DNA from: Ceratothoa steindachneri | Taxonomy: Eukaryota > Arthropoda > Malacostraca > Isopoda > Cymothoidae | NCBI GenBank assembly: GCA_963969495.1 | Contig: OZ018324.1 | Coordinates: 155,276,672 to 155,340,671 of the forward strand | Reading direction: 5' to 3' | DNA: 64,000 nt | Translations under genes and position numbers: made by a program | In this document: one piece after another, positions 1-10,159 of the stretch | Layout: every line of letters begins with the position of its first letter | Position numbering within the stretch: position 1 is the stretch's first letter | Notes under the pieces: model-generated | Database searches by the model: none | What the model was told of the DNA's origin: nothing | The model's input: only the letters and a program-made list of their open reading frames with translations

Positions 1-1610
1 ATTAAAGTAGACGTTTATTCGCGTTCTACTTTAGCTCCGTGTGGTGTACTGGGCGGGATGCGCTCCCTGCCGTTTTTTTTCTATATTTTGTGTCCGTGAT
101 CGTGTGGAAGCAATTCAGGGTCAGTTTAACCATGTTTTGAGCGCGCAAATCTTCAATCTGCCACTCAGGAACCTCATCTGAACAGTCCCACTTGTACGTT
201 CCTAAGACCTTGTGCCGTCCTAAGGCCTTCAGCTAATTCGCGGGAATCGAGCTCCTTTCGGAAGGGAGCTGATTCGGGGGCAAATACTTTGAGGTTGAAT
301 CCCCTCGCATGGTATTTGAGCTGATGCTCTCGACCTCGCGATGAGGAGAAGGTTGACCTTGGGAGGCGGTTTTTGGAGGTTTTCTTGATCGTGGAAACCT
401 GGCCTCCGTGGGTTGCACTGCTTCCTTGTTGGATGTGTGCGTATGTGTGTCTTTTGTTTCGGTGGTCTTATTCTAAGATGTTTCGGGCACTTGTTCCGGT
501 GTCTCTGAGTTTATTTGTCTATTTGGACACGGGTCGCGTGCACTGGCTGTGTTTGAGGGGCGCGGAAAGTTTTTTACACAAATTTTCGCACTGAAGGGCT
601 ACACTAATGCGCATAACCTCTTCCGATGGCATGTTTTCCGGAAACCACATCTCTTGTAAGCCGTTTTTAACCAGCATGCGGTTGACTTCCTTGGCGAAGG
701 TACCGGGACGTGTAATGTTTGCAATGTGTGCATAATAAATGCAACACATTATTTTTGTAGACTGTTCATTTTCTATGTGTAGATACTCGTATGTTCATTG
801 GTTATTACTTTGGCAATAGCGGCTTTTGAAACTTTAGCATAAGTCGTATTGGCCTTATTATCCTCGTTTTCGAGCTTTTATGTGTCTGTTTTTGTATTTC
901 TTGTTTTTTAACTGGACATGCCATAAACATAGTCCGGTGATTTCCCTCACAGTTAAGGCATTTTGGGGTGCTGCTTTTGCAATCTCGCCAAAAATGATCG
1001 CGGCTGGCGCAGAAGGAACACAGCGTAAGTTCCTTGTCTGGGCAGGTGGCCGCAGTGTGTCTGTCGTACTTATAGCATCAGAAACACATTTGTAAGCCAA
1101 AAAACTCCTCATGTTCCATCTGCTTCGGGCAGACTCTTACGCAAAAGAGAAGCAGGTCATTTTCCTTTGCTTTTTGTGCAATTGTCAAAACTTCGAAAAT
1201 AACCTTGAAGACATGCGTGTAATTTTTAAATTTAATTACTTTCGCTACCTTCACCCATGGCTGGTTCCTTTCGATCTCTGCTTGAATTTCTTCTACCGAA
1301 TGTCATCCAACCCAGGAGTTAATACGCCTGCATAGATCTGCGGTGTGATCGTATTTGTGGAGGTGTTGTAGGTTTTAGGTAAATTTATTTTAAGGATTCA
1401 ACGGCCTTGTTTGTGGTCAAGGCTTCGCAGTCGGCCCCCCTCGCACAGATGGCCGAGTAACCGTTGGGTGTGTCTATAAATCTGACCAGTGCAATGCTCA
1501 ATGCACCAAAAACTTTTTTAAAGACCTTACCTCGATCCGGTTTGGGGCCCTCTGAGAGGGTCAGGAGAGTGATACGGAGGGTTTCTCTCATTTCACTTGC
1601 ATGTTATCCT
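1..1610 (-). pseudogene. LINE-A copy 1, ORF1 (gag-like) remnant
   Basis: Broken nucleic-acid-binding ORF1 of a non-LTR retrotransposon. Read on the minus strand, the N-terminal part is at 1591-1385, with a segment (RFIDTPNGYSAIC) matching RLIDTPNG in another copy near 15.2 kb. Three zinc knuckles follow at about 1080-870: CYKYDRHTAATC, CSFCASRDHFWRDC and CLNCEGNHRTMFMAC. The conserved post-knuckle block, with RPGTFAKEVNRMLVKNG, lies at 749-600. A C-terminal stretch with YKWDCSDEVPEW runs to the window edge. Several stops and frameshifts separate the blocks, so it is dead. The order matches the open ORF1 at 5375-6652. ORF2 would lie beyond the left edge. Confidence 0.8.
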
Positions 1611-2858
1611 AAGATATTTGCATGATATAGGAGAGGAGCCTCTTAATAGTGGAGTGATGAGGAAAAATGTATAAATGTAAGAGTTCACCGGGATTTTGTT
1701 TGAAAATACGTATAAAGGGGAAAAGAGTGAGAGAATGAGGGGCCAAAGACCAAGTATTTATATTCCACTTTACCTTAAACTTCTTTAGTGCTTGTGGATA
1801 GTCCTGATGGCGCTCCGGTCCTTATATCTAACAAAGGTGCCATGGTTTCACCCTTCACTTTTTTGAATCGAAAAGCTATTGGTCGACTTTTCGAACGAAA
1901 TCGCGCCTTTTCACTTTACCATTTTTTTCCACTACTCTAAGCGAGTCGAACCAATCCACCTTCACCAAAATTCACTTTGGAAAAACTCCGAAAAATTGGC
2001 ACAATTCATAATGCTGCACACGAGCGGGAAAAGAAGACTACAATCGGCAACCAGAGCAGTCCAGGCTGAATGAAAAGAAATGAAATCAAATGAAAAGAGA
2101 AGTGGGAGACAAAGAATAGCTCTTCCGACCCCCCACCCTTGGCCCTCATGGAGCGGTCAAGAAAGGGGAGGGGAGGCCAGGTATTCCTTTGTAGACCTTC
2201 ATAGTCACACTGTCTAGAGCCAAAGTAGGTTCCAAGCACTGCGAGTACGGTGGGTAGGAGTCAGAGGGAGAGGAAGAAGAAAGTTTTAGGATAGGACAGC
2301 GAAGAAAATAGTAGGAGTCAAAAGTGGATTTAGTTAGTCATGGGACATACAGCTTAACGTGGAATCCGAACCACGATGTGTCGCTTGTCTCTAACTATGA
2401 CTTTGCATTTTATTGTGACCCCTGTCCCACGCATCTACTGTGAGTCCCGTGTGCGAATGAGATAGTAAAAAAGAATAGATGTTGAAGGCTGAGGGAAGTA
2501 AGAGGTTTGCAAAGAGATGCTAGTTGCCTGGAGATCAGACTTATTTTTGTCCATTATAGGTAATTATAGCTGCGTGATAAAGTTAGAAAATTTGTATTTG
2601 TGTGAGTGTCCCGCATTGCTGTTTTGTTTTTGTTTTTTGTATATGTATCTATATTTAATGTCTAAGTAGCGTTTGTATTTATGAGGCATTCAAACCGTTA
2701 TTAGTAATTATTCTTACTAAAAACTGGTGTAGGTTTCTATCTCTATCTATTCTTTCGTATTCCTATCCTAGTTATAATTGACTATATGCTATTTATTCTC
2801 TAGTGATGCTTCGGTTATTTAATTACTCTTAGTCTTCGTCGAGTATTATTCTCCTTCT
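1611..2858. other. no gene recognised; LINE-A flanking or UTR sequence
   Basis: I see no convincing coding region. On the minus strand the interval lies between the 3' end of the LINE-A ORF2 fragment (2859-3648) and the start of the LINE-A ORF1 fragment, so it probably includes the 3' UTR of one copy and the 5' UTR of the next. A purine-rich stretch occupies about 2040-2340. Confidence 0.4.
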
Positions 2859-3648
2859 CTAGGTGCAGATTTCTTCTTCGTCCTCTCCTCCTCCTTCTAC
2901 TATCCTCGGGAAACTTGGGAATAATCTGTGTGATCTCCATACTTCTCTTTGGGCAATTTGGTTGGTTGATTCAACTCCTACCTCATTATGTGTCTTTTCT
3001 ATGACTCTCCTTGCTCTTTTTGCAATTATTCTGACCAGTGGCTTTATCTTTGCCTCCCTGTGAAGGTCTCGTAGTCTTCTTCTTTCTCCTCTTCTAGTAT
3101 TTGTTATTAAGTATATGGCTTCGTTTTGGACTTTTTGGAGTTTTAATAGGTTACTTCTCGAGATCGTGTACATCACTATAGTTGGATAAATAATCGCGGA
3201 CTGTACTATGGCTTGATAAAATTTCCTCTTGTTTTTCATGCTTAGGTTAACTAACTTGTATAATAATGCAAGCCCGCTTTTCACTCTATTTACCCTCTTA
3301 GTTACGTGCTTTTTATAACCTGATTTCGTAATGGTTAGTCCAAGCACCTTACATTCTTTGTCGTATCTGTAGCGCTGTCCATCTACATATACATCTGAGA
3401 TGCTCCTCCTGTACATAGGTACCATATTAAATTTATCCCTGCTAGTTTTAATTTTCCATTTTTTTTGTATCTATTAATGCTTATCTCTTCTGCAGTCATC
3501 ATGCTTGCATTGGTCCGTCCTGTAGGGGCAAACTATGATCTGGGTGACGTCGCCGGAAAATTGGATGTTCAAGCAGCCCTCATTTCATGGTGGTGGTATA
3601 TTTGCTGTGTAGATTGAATAGAGAGACGGACTCAGACATCCGCCTTAA
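2859..3648 (-). pseudogene. LINE-A ORF2 3' fragment (RT end and C-terminal domain)
   Basis: Minus-strand fragment of the same LINE family as the intact ORF2 at 6663-9422. It begins within the RT domain at GGCLSPSLYSIYTANIPPP (about 3645-3590), equivalent to the GSCLSPLLYLVYTIDLPAP region of the intact copy. The catalytic YADD position reads FSGD (QFSGDVTQI, about 3560), so the active-site motif is lost. After a frameshift near 3460 an open 188-codon stretch covers the C-terminal domain, including LQKVQNEAIYLITNTRRGER. The 5' end is cut exactly where a Penelope segment begins. It is a dead 5'-truncated copy, or one split by the Penelope insertion. Confidence 0.8.
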
Positions 3649-3649
3649 A

Positions 3650-3746
3650 TTGAGTGGTGTCGCTTAGGATGGTATTCAATTTGTTATATTCTTCTCTGTT
3701 TAGAATGACGTATATGCTAGATTTGTCAGCTAAATTCAAATGTATG
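3650..3746 (-). mobile_element. PLE-1 inverted 5' segment
   Basis: On the minus strand this reads LADKSSIYVILNREEYNK followed by a block ending LSDTTQF. This is the conserved segment at the start of Penelope-like reverse transcriptases (ADKG/ADKSS...EEY...LLsDt.tY). In family proteins it lies immediately before a KDPTE.LKKK segment, and that segment appears on the plus strand from 3747. The two pieces are therefore neighbours in the protein but lie head to head here. This is the 5' inversion expected from target-primed reverse transcription with twin priming. Confidence 0.7.
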
Positions 3747-5289
3747 AAAAAAGATCCAACAGAAGACTTAAAAAAGAAAAATAAATGGACAAATAACTAA
3801 AGCTAATGCATTCATTGGAGGACTTCACTTCCAAAAGGTCATCGGCGATTACACACCAGGATATCTGTATGGAAATGTAAAAATTCATAAAGCCGAACAA
3901 TCCATTGAGGCCTATTATCTCTCAAGTCACGACACCAACGTATCGTTTAGCTAAAACCCTAAATGAATTAATAAAACCGTACATCCCTTCGAAGTACAGC
4001 ATAAAGTCTACGGATGAATTTATCGATATACTCCACTCTACAAGACTGGCAGGACTAATAGCATCCCTTGATGTGGAAAGCCTGTTTACGAATGTGCCTA
4101 TCGCCCAGACCATCGACATAATTATACAAAATGCGTACCACCATCCTACAATGTCTCCTCCAAATCTTGACCCAAGCATCTTAAGGAATATGTTACGTTC
4201 ATGCACATCAGAGGCTCCGTTCAGGACACCGGACGGTAATCTATACACGCAAGTGGATGGAGTGGCTATGGGGTCACCCTTGGGGCCGACCTTCGCCAAC
4301 TACTATATGGCTCAACTTGAAGAGAGATTATTTGACAACCGTGAAAATAAGCCACACACATATTGCCGATTCGTAGACGACATCTATATCAACGTCCAAA
4401 ACGAAGAAAATCTGAAAAACCTCAAACAACACTTTGAGGAAAACTCTGTGAATTGAGCACGAGCAATAAACTCCCCCTTTTGGACGTTGAGGTACAAAAC
4501 ATCAATGGTAGCTATATCACAAAAGTATATAGAAAAATTACGGACATGGGAAGATGCCTCAATGCGGATAGTGAATGCCCTGAATGGTCCAAAATAGGTG
4601 TAATCGGCTCATACATCCGCCGAGCATACAAATTCTGCTCTACGTGGGAAATTTTCCATAAAGAGATCTCATGCGAAAAAAAACCCCACTCGTGAACAAA
4701 GGTTTCTCAAACAACATGATTGAAAAACAACTCCAATCATTTTTAAATATGCATTTTAAAGATACCGATATAACGAAAAGTAATCAGGGAGCAGTAAACA
4801 ACATCAAACTGTATTGCAGAAATCAGATGTCCACGGCCTATAAAATAGATGAAAAACACATCAAGGAGATGGTTAACCATAACATCAAGGTTAAGAATCA
4901 AATGGACAAAATTCAACTTATTATATATTATAAATCAACAAAGCCAACAATCTTATGAAAAACAACAGCTGCCAAAACTCCTCGAATCTAAAGTCAACCA
5001 ACATAGTTTACTGCAACTTTATAATAACTCTAAATATATTGGCATGCCAACCATCACCCTTTCGATACGTTTAGCCATGCATCTGCAAAGAAGAGGGCCT
5101 AAAAATCATATGGAGAGCGTGGACAACATCAACCTAACAAGAGATATTCTAGTTGACAACACCGCAATAAAGAGAAAAGAGGGAAATAAAGCTAGGCTAA
5201 ACATCTTAGAAGCCATATTAATAAACGAAAAAAAGCCGGCCCTCAACAGTCAAGTAATGAGCTGGAATCGAACATTAAAGTTGTTCTAA
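3747..5289 (+). mobile_element. Penelope-like element PLE-1: RT plus GIY-YIG endonuclease, decayed
   Basis: Penelope-like retroelement copying itself through a telomerase-like RT and a GIY-YIG nuclease. From the left: KDPTEDLKKKNKW (3747 onward), YLYGNVKIHK (about 3865), then an open stretch 3905-4456 with the RT core, including SLDVESLFTNVP, MGSPLGPTFANYYMAQLEER and the catalytic block CRFVDDIYINV (about 4363-4395). Frameshifts near 4455, 4680 and 4960 follow. The GIY-YIG part has KYIGMPTITLSIRLAMHL (about 5033-5085), and the end is RLNILEAILINEKKPALNSQ before the stop at 5287. Its 5' end is inverted. Its 3' end meets LINE-A copy 2 directly. Confidence 0.85.
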
Positions 5290-5374
5290 AAATTCCACTC
5301 ACCGGATTGGCTTGTTTCCTCTGAAGTTACGCTCAAGCGAGTCGGAATAAATATCTTCAAATCTCCTCTCTGCA
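5290..5374 (+). other. LINE-A copy 2, 5' margin of ORF1
   Basis: Short interval between the Penelope stop and the first ATG of the open ORF1. In a different frame it reads VTLKRVGINIFKSPLCSATP, which aligns loosely with the residues preceding the PPQILAHRS block in related copies. ORF1 here may therefore have lost its first roughly 100 codons through truncation, with a frameshift. Weak evidence. Confidence 0.35.
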
Positions 5375-6652
5375 GTGCCACCCCAGATCCTGGCGCACAG
5401 GAGTGTTGTATGCCGCCGGATCGATCCGTGGATTGGGCAGCATACAGCAAGCGAGATGAGAGAGGAGATAGAGCTACGGCAGGCCTGGGCTAAGGTAGCC
5501 GAAATTATAAAATTCAAGAATCGGAGGGACGGCAGCGATTACTCGTACGTGTTTAAGGTAGTCTTCACGGAGACTACCATGGCACAGAAGGCGAAGGAGC
5601 AGGGTCTCCTCATGTTTAACGCCAAAATTAGCGGTGAGCAGGTGGAAAAGGGTGAGTTCACCCCGGTCCAATACTGCTTCAAGTGCTATAAGATGGAGAC
5701 CCACGCCACCAAGGACTGCAAGGAGCCACAGGAGACCTGCTCCAAATGCAGCCAGCTTGGCCACAATTGGCGGAATTGTGTCAGCACAACAGAAAAATGC
5801 GTGAGTTGCGGGCAGGGCCACCGAACAATGGCCATGTCTTGTCCCGCCAAAAAAGAAGTTATGAGGAATAAACAGGAGGCAAAGAGGAATGAGGTCACAC
5901 GTAGGGCGAACACGTCCTACGCACAAGCGGCAAAGGCAGCCATCTCAGAGGTGGATGCCAGAAGAACATACCTCAAAATTGAAAATGAGGGATCTACGAA
6001 AATCATGACGTGCATACTTCATGCGCACGTCATGAATCTGGCTCGCCCAGGCACATTCGCCACCGTGTTGAACCAGATGTTGGCCAAAAACGGGATGGAA
6101 CAAATGTGGTTCCCGGATAACCCCCCTTCTGGGGACGTACTGCATTTGCAGATGACCCCAAAAGCCCAGCAGACTAAGGTGCAAGCTAACCCAAGTAAAC
6201 AACAACCCGAAAAAACGAATAACGAAGCAGTCGAGACGAAAACTCCTGCTCCCACCCAATCTATGACAAGCACGGCGAAACAAGCGAGCTCGGAAACGAG
6301 CAGCTCATCAGAGTCTTCGGACTCCTCAGACGCGGAAGCATCCAAACCCCTGGAAAAGAAGGGTAAAAAGAAGAAATCCAAGAGATTGCGGGCGAACTAC
6401 ATCAACCTGAGGGTTTACGCCTGCGATCAATTCCCCTTCCCAGAGGAAATGGAGCCTAGTCGTATTTTCCAAGGGATTAAAGCAAAAATCTATAAATGGG
6501 AGTACGACTCTGAGATAGACCCTGGTACAGTGGAAGAGGCCCTGCTCGCACAGAATGTGATCCTTCATCAGAACACATGCGAGCAACTCTCTAACGCTGA
6601 ATTCAGGAAGAAGAAGAATGGGAGGAGGAAGAACGTCACCCCAAAACACTAG
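5375..6652 (+). CDS. LINE-A copy 2 ORF1: zinc-knuckle gag-like protein
   Basis: ORF1 of a Jockey/I-superfamily non-LTR retrotransposon; such proteins bind element RNA and form the ribonucleoprotein. Open for 425 codons. A conserved block with EEIELRQAWAKVAEIIKF (residues about 29-46) precedes three CCHC knuckles at about residues 100-155: CFKCYKMETHATKDC, CSKCSQLGHNWRNC and CVSCGQGHRTMAMSC. A conserved block with ARPGTFATVLNQMLAKNG follows. Then come an acidic serine run (about 305-327), a lysine patch (about 330-343) and a C-terminal segment with IYKWEYDSEIDPG. The stop lies 10 nt before ORF2. Compared with the copies at 1-1610 and 18919, about 100 N-terminal residues seem missing, so this ATG may not be the ancestral start. 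Confidence 0.88.
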   Translation: MPPQILAHRSVVCRRIDPWIGQHTASEMREEIELRQAWAKVAEIIKFKNRRDGSDYSYVFKVVFTETTMAQKAKEQGLLMFNAKISGEQVEKGEFTPVQYCFKCYKMETHATKDCKEPQETCSKCSQLGHNWRNCVSTTEKCVSCGQGHRTMAMSCPAKKEVMRNKQEAKRNEVTRRANTSYAQAAKAAISEVDARRTYLKIENEGSTKIMTCILHAHVMNLARPGTFATVLNQMLAKNGMEQMWFPDNPPSGDVLHLQMTPKAQQTKVQANPSKQQPEKTNNEAVETKTPAPTQSMTSTAKQASSETSSSSESSDSSDAEASKPLEKKGKKKKSKRLRANYINLRVYACDQFPFPEEMEPSRIFQGIKAKIYKWEYDSEIDPGTVEEALLAQNVILHQNTCEQLSNAEFRKKKNGRRKNVTPKH

Positions 6653-6662
6653 GTGACTCAAG

Positions 6663-9422
6663 ATGGAAAGAGTAAGCAATAAAATGAGGATTCTGACACT
6701 CAATGTGAATGGTTGGGAGGAGAAGGCCACGGCATATGGTAACATATTCCGTGTGCTCGACCCCGACATCATTCTCATCACAGAGCACGGTATCGACACA
6801 ACAGCTGGTCGCATAAAAATACCGGGCTACAGAGTGCTCATGAAGAATCATTCCCAGGAAAGGTTTGATGGTGCTGCAATAGCTGTCAAGAGGAACATCT
6901 CCTTCAAACAACTGCCAGAACTCGATGAGTCCTTTGTGGCAATCGAGGTTCACACCCTGGTCGGAGACCTCGTGATAGCTGCGGCATATCAACCCCCTCG
7001 ACGAGCATATCTCCCGTTATGTAATTTTTATACACTGTTTGGGCACCGCAGAATGGCATTCTTAGGGGGAGACCTCAATGCCAGATGCCGAACGGCGGGC
7101 TATGGTAGCACCAACGATAGAGGCCGAAACTTGGAATTGATTATGGGAAGAAAAAACATCCAAAGGATAGGGCCGGATTTTCCGACCTATATCACTTCCC
7201 GGTCAGCCACTAAACCTGACATAATCTTGACAAGTGAAGGCTTCCCCTTCAACTACCATAGCGAGCCAGGCCCAACAGTCCCTAGTGATCACATCGCGAT
7301 TCTCACAACAATATCTCTCGCACCAATCCAGCTCCCAGCCCCTCTCCGGAAAAACTACGCCATGGCCAACTGGGATCGCTACAAGCAGCGACTCAGCGAC
7401 TATGCGCCAGCTGACCTCAGCACGGCGTCGTTAGAGGAGATTGACAGGGAGTTGGAAAGGATAACAACGTCCATACTAAACGCGGACCGCGAGAGCATAC
7501 CCGTAACAGGGTATAAAACACCTCCTCAGCCCAGATGGACCGAGGAGATGAGAGATATCGCTCGTGCTCACAGGGAAGTGTATGAGGATGTAAGACGGGA
7601 GGGTCCCAGCCGGGAAAGGAGCTTGCTGCTTCGACGCCTAAGTTCAGAGCTTAGAGAGGCTATCAACCTCCAACAGGAGGACATATGGAACACCTTGATA
7701 GCCAAAATCGACAGCGAGCTTAGCCCGGCTAAGTTCTGGCGCCAAGTCAGGAACTTAAAGGGACTTACTCCAAGACCCAAAGCTCGGATAAAGGAGAACG
7801 ATGACTACATAGAGAACCCGGTGGTTCTCGAGGATAGGTTCAGGAACTTCTGGAAAAGCGTTTTCAGGATTACCCCCGAGGAAAACGCTGAGTTCGACCA
7901 GGAATTCGAAGGTCAACTGATTGAACAACTAAATCAGGAAATACATCGCACGCATCCACTACAGCAAGCCAACGAGGGCAGGGAGATGGCGGGTCATGGA
8001 CGCCCCATAACATCAGAGGACGTCATGGCCACTGTGAAAGCCTTTCGCCAAAAGGCACCAGGCTGGACGGGTATCACCAGAAATAACTTGGTTAACGCCC
8101 CACAGCAGATCATTCAGGGTATCGTTAACGTCTACAACGCTTCCCTGAATACGGGCTACTTCCCGGAAGGTTTGAAGATTGCGAAGATGATCTTCATACT
8201 TAAGGGAGGTAAACCCCCTGATCAACTGGTAAACTACAGGCCCATCGCCCTGCTGGAATTCGTTGCGAAAATCTACGAGAGACTCCTAGCTAACAGGCTC
8301 CAAGAACAACTTGCCGAGCTGGGAGTCCACAACCCTCAGCAGCACGGGTTCCGCAAGGGACGAGGAACGGAAACGGCCCTCGCCCTCCTTGCGGAGAAAC
8401 TCGCCTGCAGTAAAGCTGAGAGGCGGTATGTAGACGTAGTGCTGCGTGATGTAAAGAAGGCCTTCGATAAGGTTTGGCTGAGAGGACTTCAATACAAGAT
8501 CCTTAACCTCCAGCTTAACCCACTCCTGGAAAGGATCCTTTGCAATTATATCTCCGATAGGAGAGCCCGAATTTCAATCGAGGGCTGCAAAGGACCCGAA
8601 TTCGAACTCGAGGCGGGAGTTCCACAAGGCAGCTGTCTCAGTCCTCTGCTGTACCTAGTGTACACTATAGACCTACCTGCTCCAGTGAGGTTCGATTCGA
8701 TGTATCTGCAATATGCAGACGACATCACCCAAATCGCCCTAAGTCCATTCCGGAACTCTGGTAGTCAGGCGAGGGCAACAGCTGTCGAAATTGATAATAT
8801 CAACAGATATGAAAGAAAGTGGAAGATCAAAACCAACCGCCAGAAGTTCACGATCATTCCGATGAACCGCCGGAAAGTTGATGACGTCATCGTCGACAAT
8901 GAACACTACCCATACCCCAATGAAGGTAATGTCCTGGGATTGCGACTCTACAAATCTGGATATTCGACTCATATGAAAACCAGAGTCTCCCTAGCCAAAC
9001 GAGAGCTGAAGAAACTTTACCGTTTCCGAGGCCTCAGCGTGCCTAATATCAAAAAACTGTACATGGCCTTGGTACGCTCAGTCCTGGTGTACCCGGCCGT
9101 GATCACGCAGATGGCAAGCTGTACATCTTTCAGAACGTTGCAGAGAGTACAGAATAGTGCCACGCTGCTGATAACAGGCACGCGTAGGATCGACCGTATT
9201 CGGCAATCGATTCTACACCAGAGAATCGACCTAAAGCCGATCAACCCGGAGATCCAACGGCTAGGGAGAAAAACTTGGGACAAGATAGACCAGACTATAC
9301 TCCCAAACTTAAACCTAAACATCAATATACGTGCCAACCGGAGACGCGCTATAGGTAGAACTGCTCTGTTCCCGAGCAGTAGAACCTGCGCGAGAGAAGC
9401 GGTACTACCCATGTTTACATAG
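6663..9422 (+). CDS. LINE-A copy 2 ORF2: APE endonuclease and reverse transcriptase, intact
   Basis: 919-codon uninterrupted ORF encoding the nicking and target-primed reverse transcription protein of a non-LTR retrotransposon. APE-type endonuclease residues are visible: N in TLNVNGW (about 9-14), E in LITEHG (about 40), GGDLNARC (about 136-143) and PSDHIAI (about 207-213). The RT domain has NYRPIALLEFVAKIYERLL, the VLRDVKKAFDKVW palm motif, GVPQGSCLSPLLYLVY and the catalytic LQYADDITQI (YADD about 684-687). The C-terminal part has LQRVQNSATLLITGTRR. No frameshift or stop is seen, so this copy is probably young. The start may instead be the ATG 21 nt downstream (MRILTLNVNGW). Clade is inferred as Jockey/I-like. 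Confidence 0.93.
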   Translation: MERVSNKMRILTLNVNGWEEKATAYGNIFRVLDPDIILITEHGIDTTAGRIKIPGYRVLMKNHSQERFDGAAIAVKRNISFKQLPELDESFVAIEVHTLVGDLVIAAAYQPPRRAYLPLCNFYTLFGHRRMAFLGGDLNARCRTAGYGSTNDRGRNLELIMGRKNIQRIGPDFPTYITSRSATKPDIILTSEGFPFNYHSEPGPTVPSDHIAILTTISLAPIQLPAPLRKNYAMANWDRYKQRLSDYAPADLSTASLEEIDRELERITTSILNADRESIPVTGYKTPPQPRWTEEMRDIARAHREVYEDVRREGPSRERSLLLRRLSSELREAINLQQEDIWNTLIAKIDSELSPAKFWRQVRNLKGLTPRPKARIKENDDYIENPVVLEDRFRNFWKSVFRITPEENAEFDQEFEGQLIEQLNQEIHRTHPLQQANEGREMAGHGRPITSEDVMATVKAFRQKAPGWTGITRNNLVNAPQQIIQGIVNVYNASLNTGYFPEGLKIAKMIFILKGGKPPDQLVNYRPIALLEFVAKIYERLLANRLQEQLAELGVHNPQQHGFRKGRGTETALALLAEKLACSKAERRYVDVVLRDVKKAFDKVWLRGLQYKILNLQLNPLLERILCNYISDRRARISIEGCKGPEFELEAGVPQGSCLSPLLYLVYTIDLPAPVRFDSMYLQYADDITQIALSPFRNSGSQARATAVEIDNINRYERKWKIKTNRQKFTIIPMNRRKVDDVIVDNEHYPYPNEGNVLGLRLYKSGYSTHMKTRVSLAKRELKKLYRFRGLSVPNIKKLYMALVRSVLVYPAVITQMASCTSFRTLQRVQNSATLLITGTRRIDRIRQSILHQRIDLKPINPEIQRLGRKTWDKIDQTILPNLNLNINIRANRRRAIGRTALFPSSRTCAREAVLPMFT

Positions 9423-9900
9423 GGTTAGTCCACTCCTCTAATAGGTCCACGACTCAAGAACCTAAAAGTTGACAAGTAGTCCAACAGTGGTATCGATTCT
9501 TACAATTTTTAACAACCAATTGAAAAAGAGGCGAAGTGCCCACATTAAAGTCCCCTCCCCCCCCTATAGTTACATAGCAAGTATTAATAAAATAATACCA
9601 AAATTAAATATAAAAGAGGCGAAGTGCCCACACCTAAAAGTCAAAAGTAAAAAATTAAAAGAGGCGAAGTGCCCAACTCCCCAACACCCATGTTACAATT
9701 AATTAGTTGAAAGTCAAGAATTAAAAGAGGCGAAGTGCCCAACTCCCCAATTCCCATTTGTCAAAAGTCAAGAATTAAAAGAGGCGAAGTGCCCAACTCC
9801 CCAATACCCATTGTCAACAAATAACCCAACAAGTCAACGAATACCAAACTAAGACAAGGGCTAAATGCCCACATTAAAAGGAATTGAAGAATAATCAACA
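9423..9900 (+). repeat. LINE-A copy 2 3' UTR with GAGGCGAAGTGCCC minisatellite
   Basis: Directly downstream of the intact ORF2 stop, the string GAGGCGAAGTGCCC recurs five times (about 9529, 9615, 9660, 9727 and 9780), flanked by A-rich spacer and CAACTCCCCAA. A decayed sixth unit reads GGGCTAAATGCCC near 9858. Spacing is about 45-85 nt. Plausibly a 3' UTR recognised by the element's RT, but that role is inference. Confidence 0.7.
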
Positions 9901-10159
9901 CTGAGATCATTCAGCTAGAAAAGTCAACCTTGAAAGGCTTGAATGCTTCGAAGGTGGAAATACTTATTACACAGAGATTTATTTATATATATTTATACGG
10001 AGGAAACTGACTGTCAATGACAGTCAGCTACTTTTTTGACGGAGGAATTTTTTTTTTAGTTAACCACGACATGAAGAATGCTAGTGATGCCCTAACACCA
10101 GGGCAAACTAGAAAACTTATTCACACCTTTATATACCTACCACACAATTTCACCACTTT
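9901..10159. other. spacer with a 21-nt palindrome
   Basis: No gene seen. It is AT-rich and contains a perfect interrupted palindrome at 10007-10027 (CTGACTGTCA, one A, TGACAGTCAG). This lies between two copies of a CGGAGGAA motif (9999 and 10041). It may be the distal 3' UTR of LINE-A or the junction with LINE-B. Confidence 0.45.

Noticed and set aside
5474..6381. Several minus-strand ORFs of 75-150 codons opposite LINE-A ORF1
   Set aside because: Antisense shadows of a clearly conserved plus-strand frame; no motif of their own.
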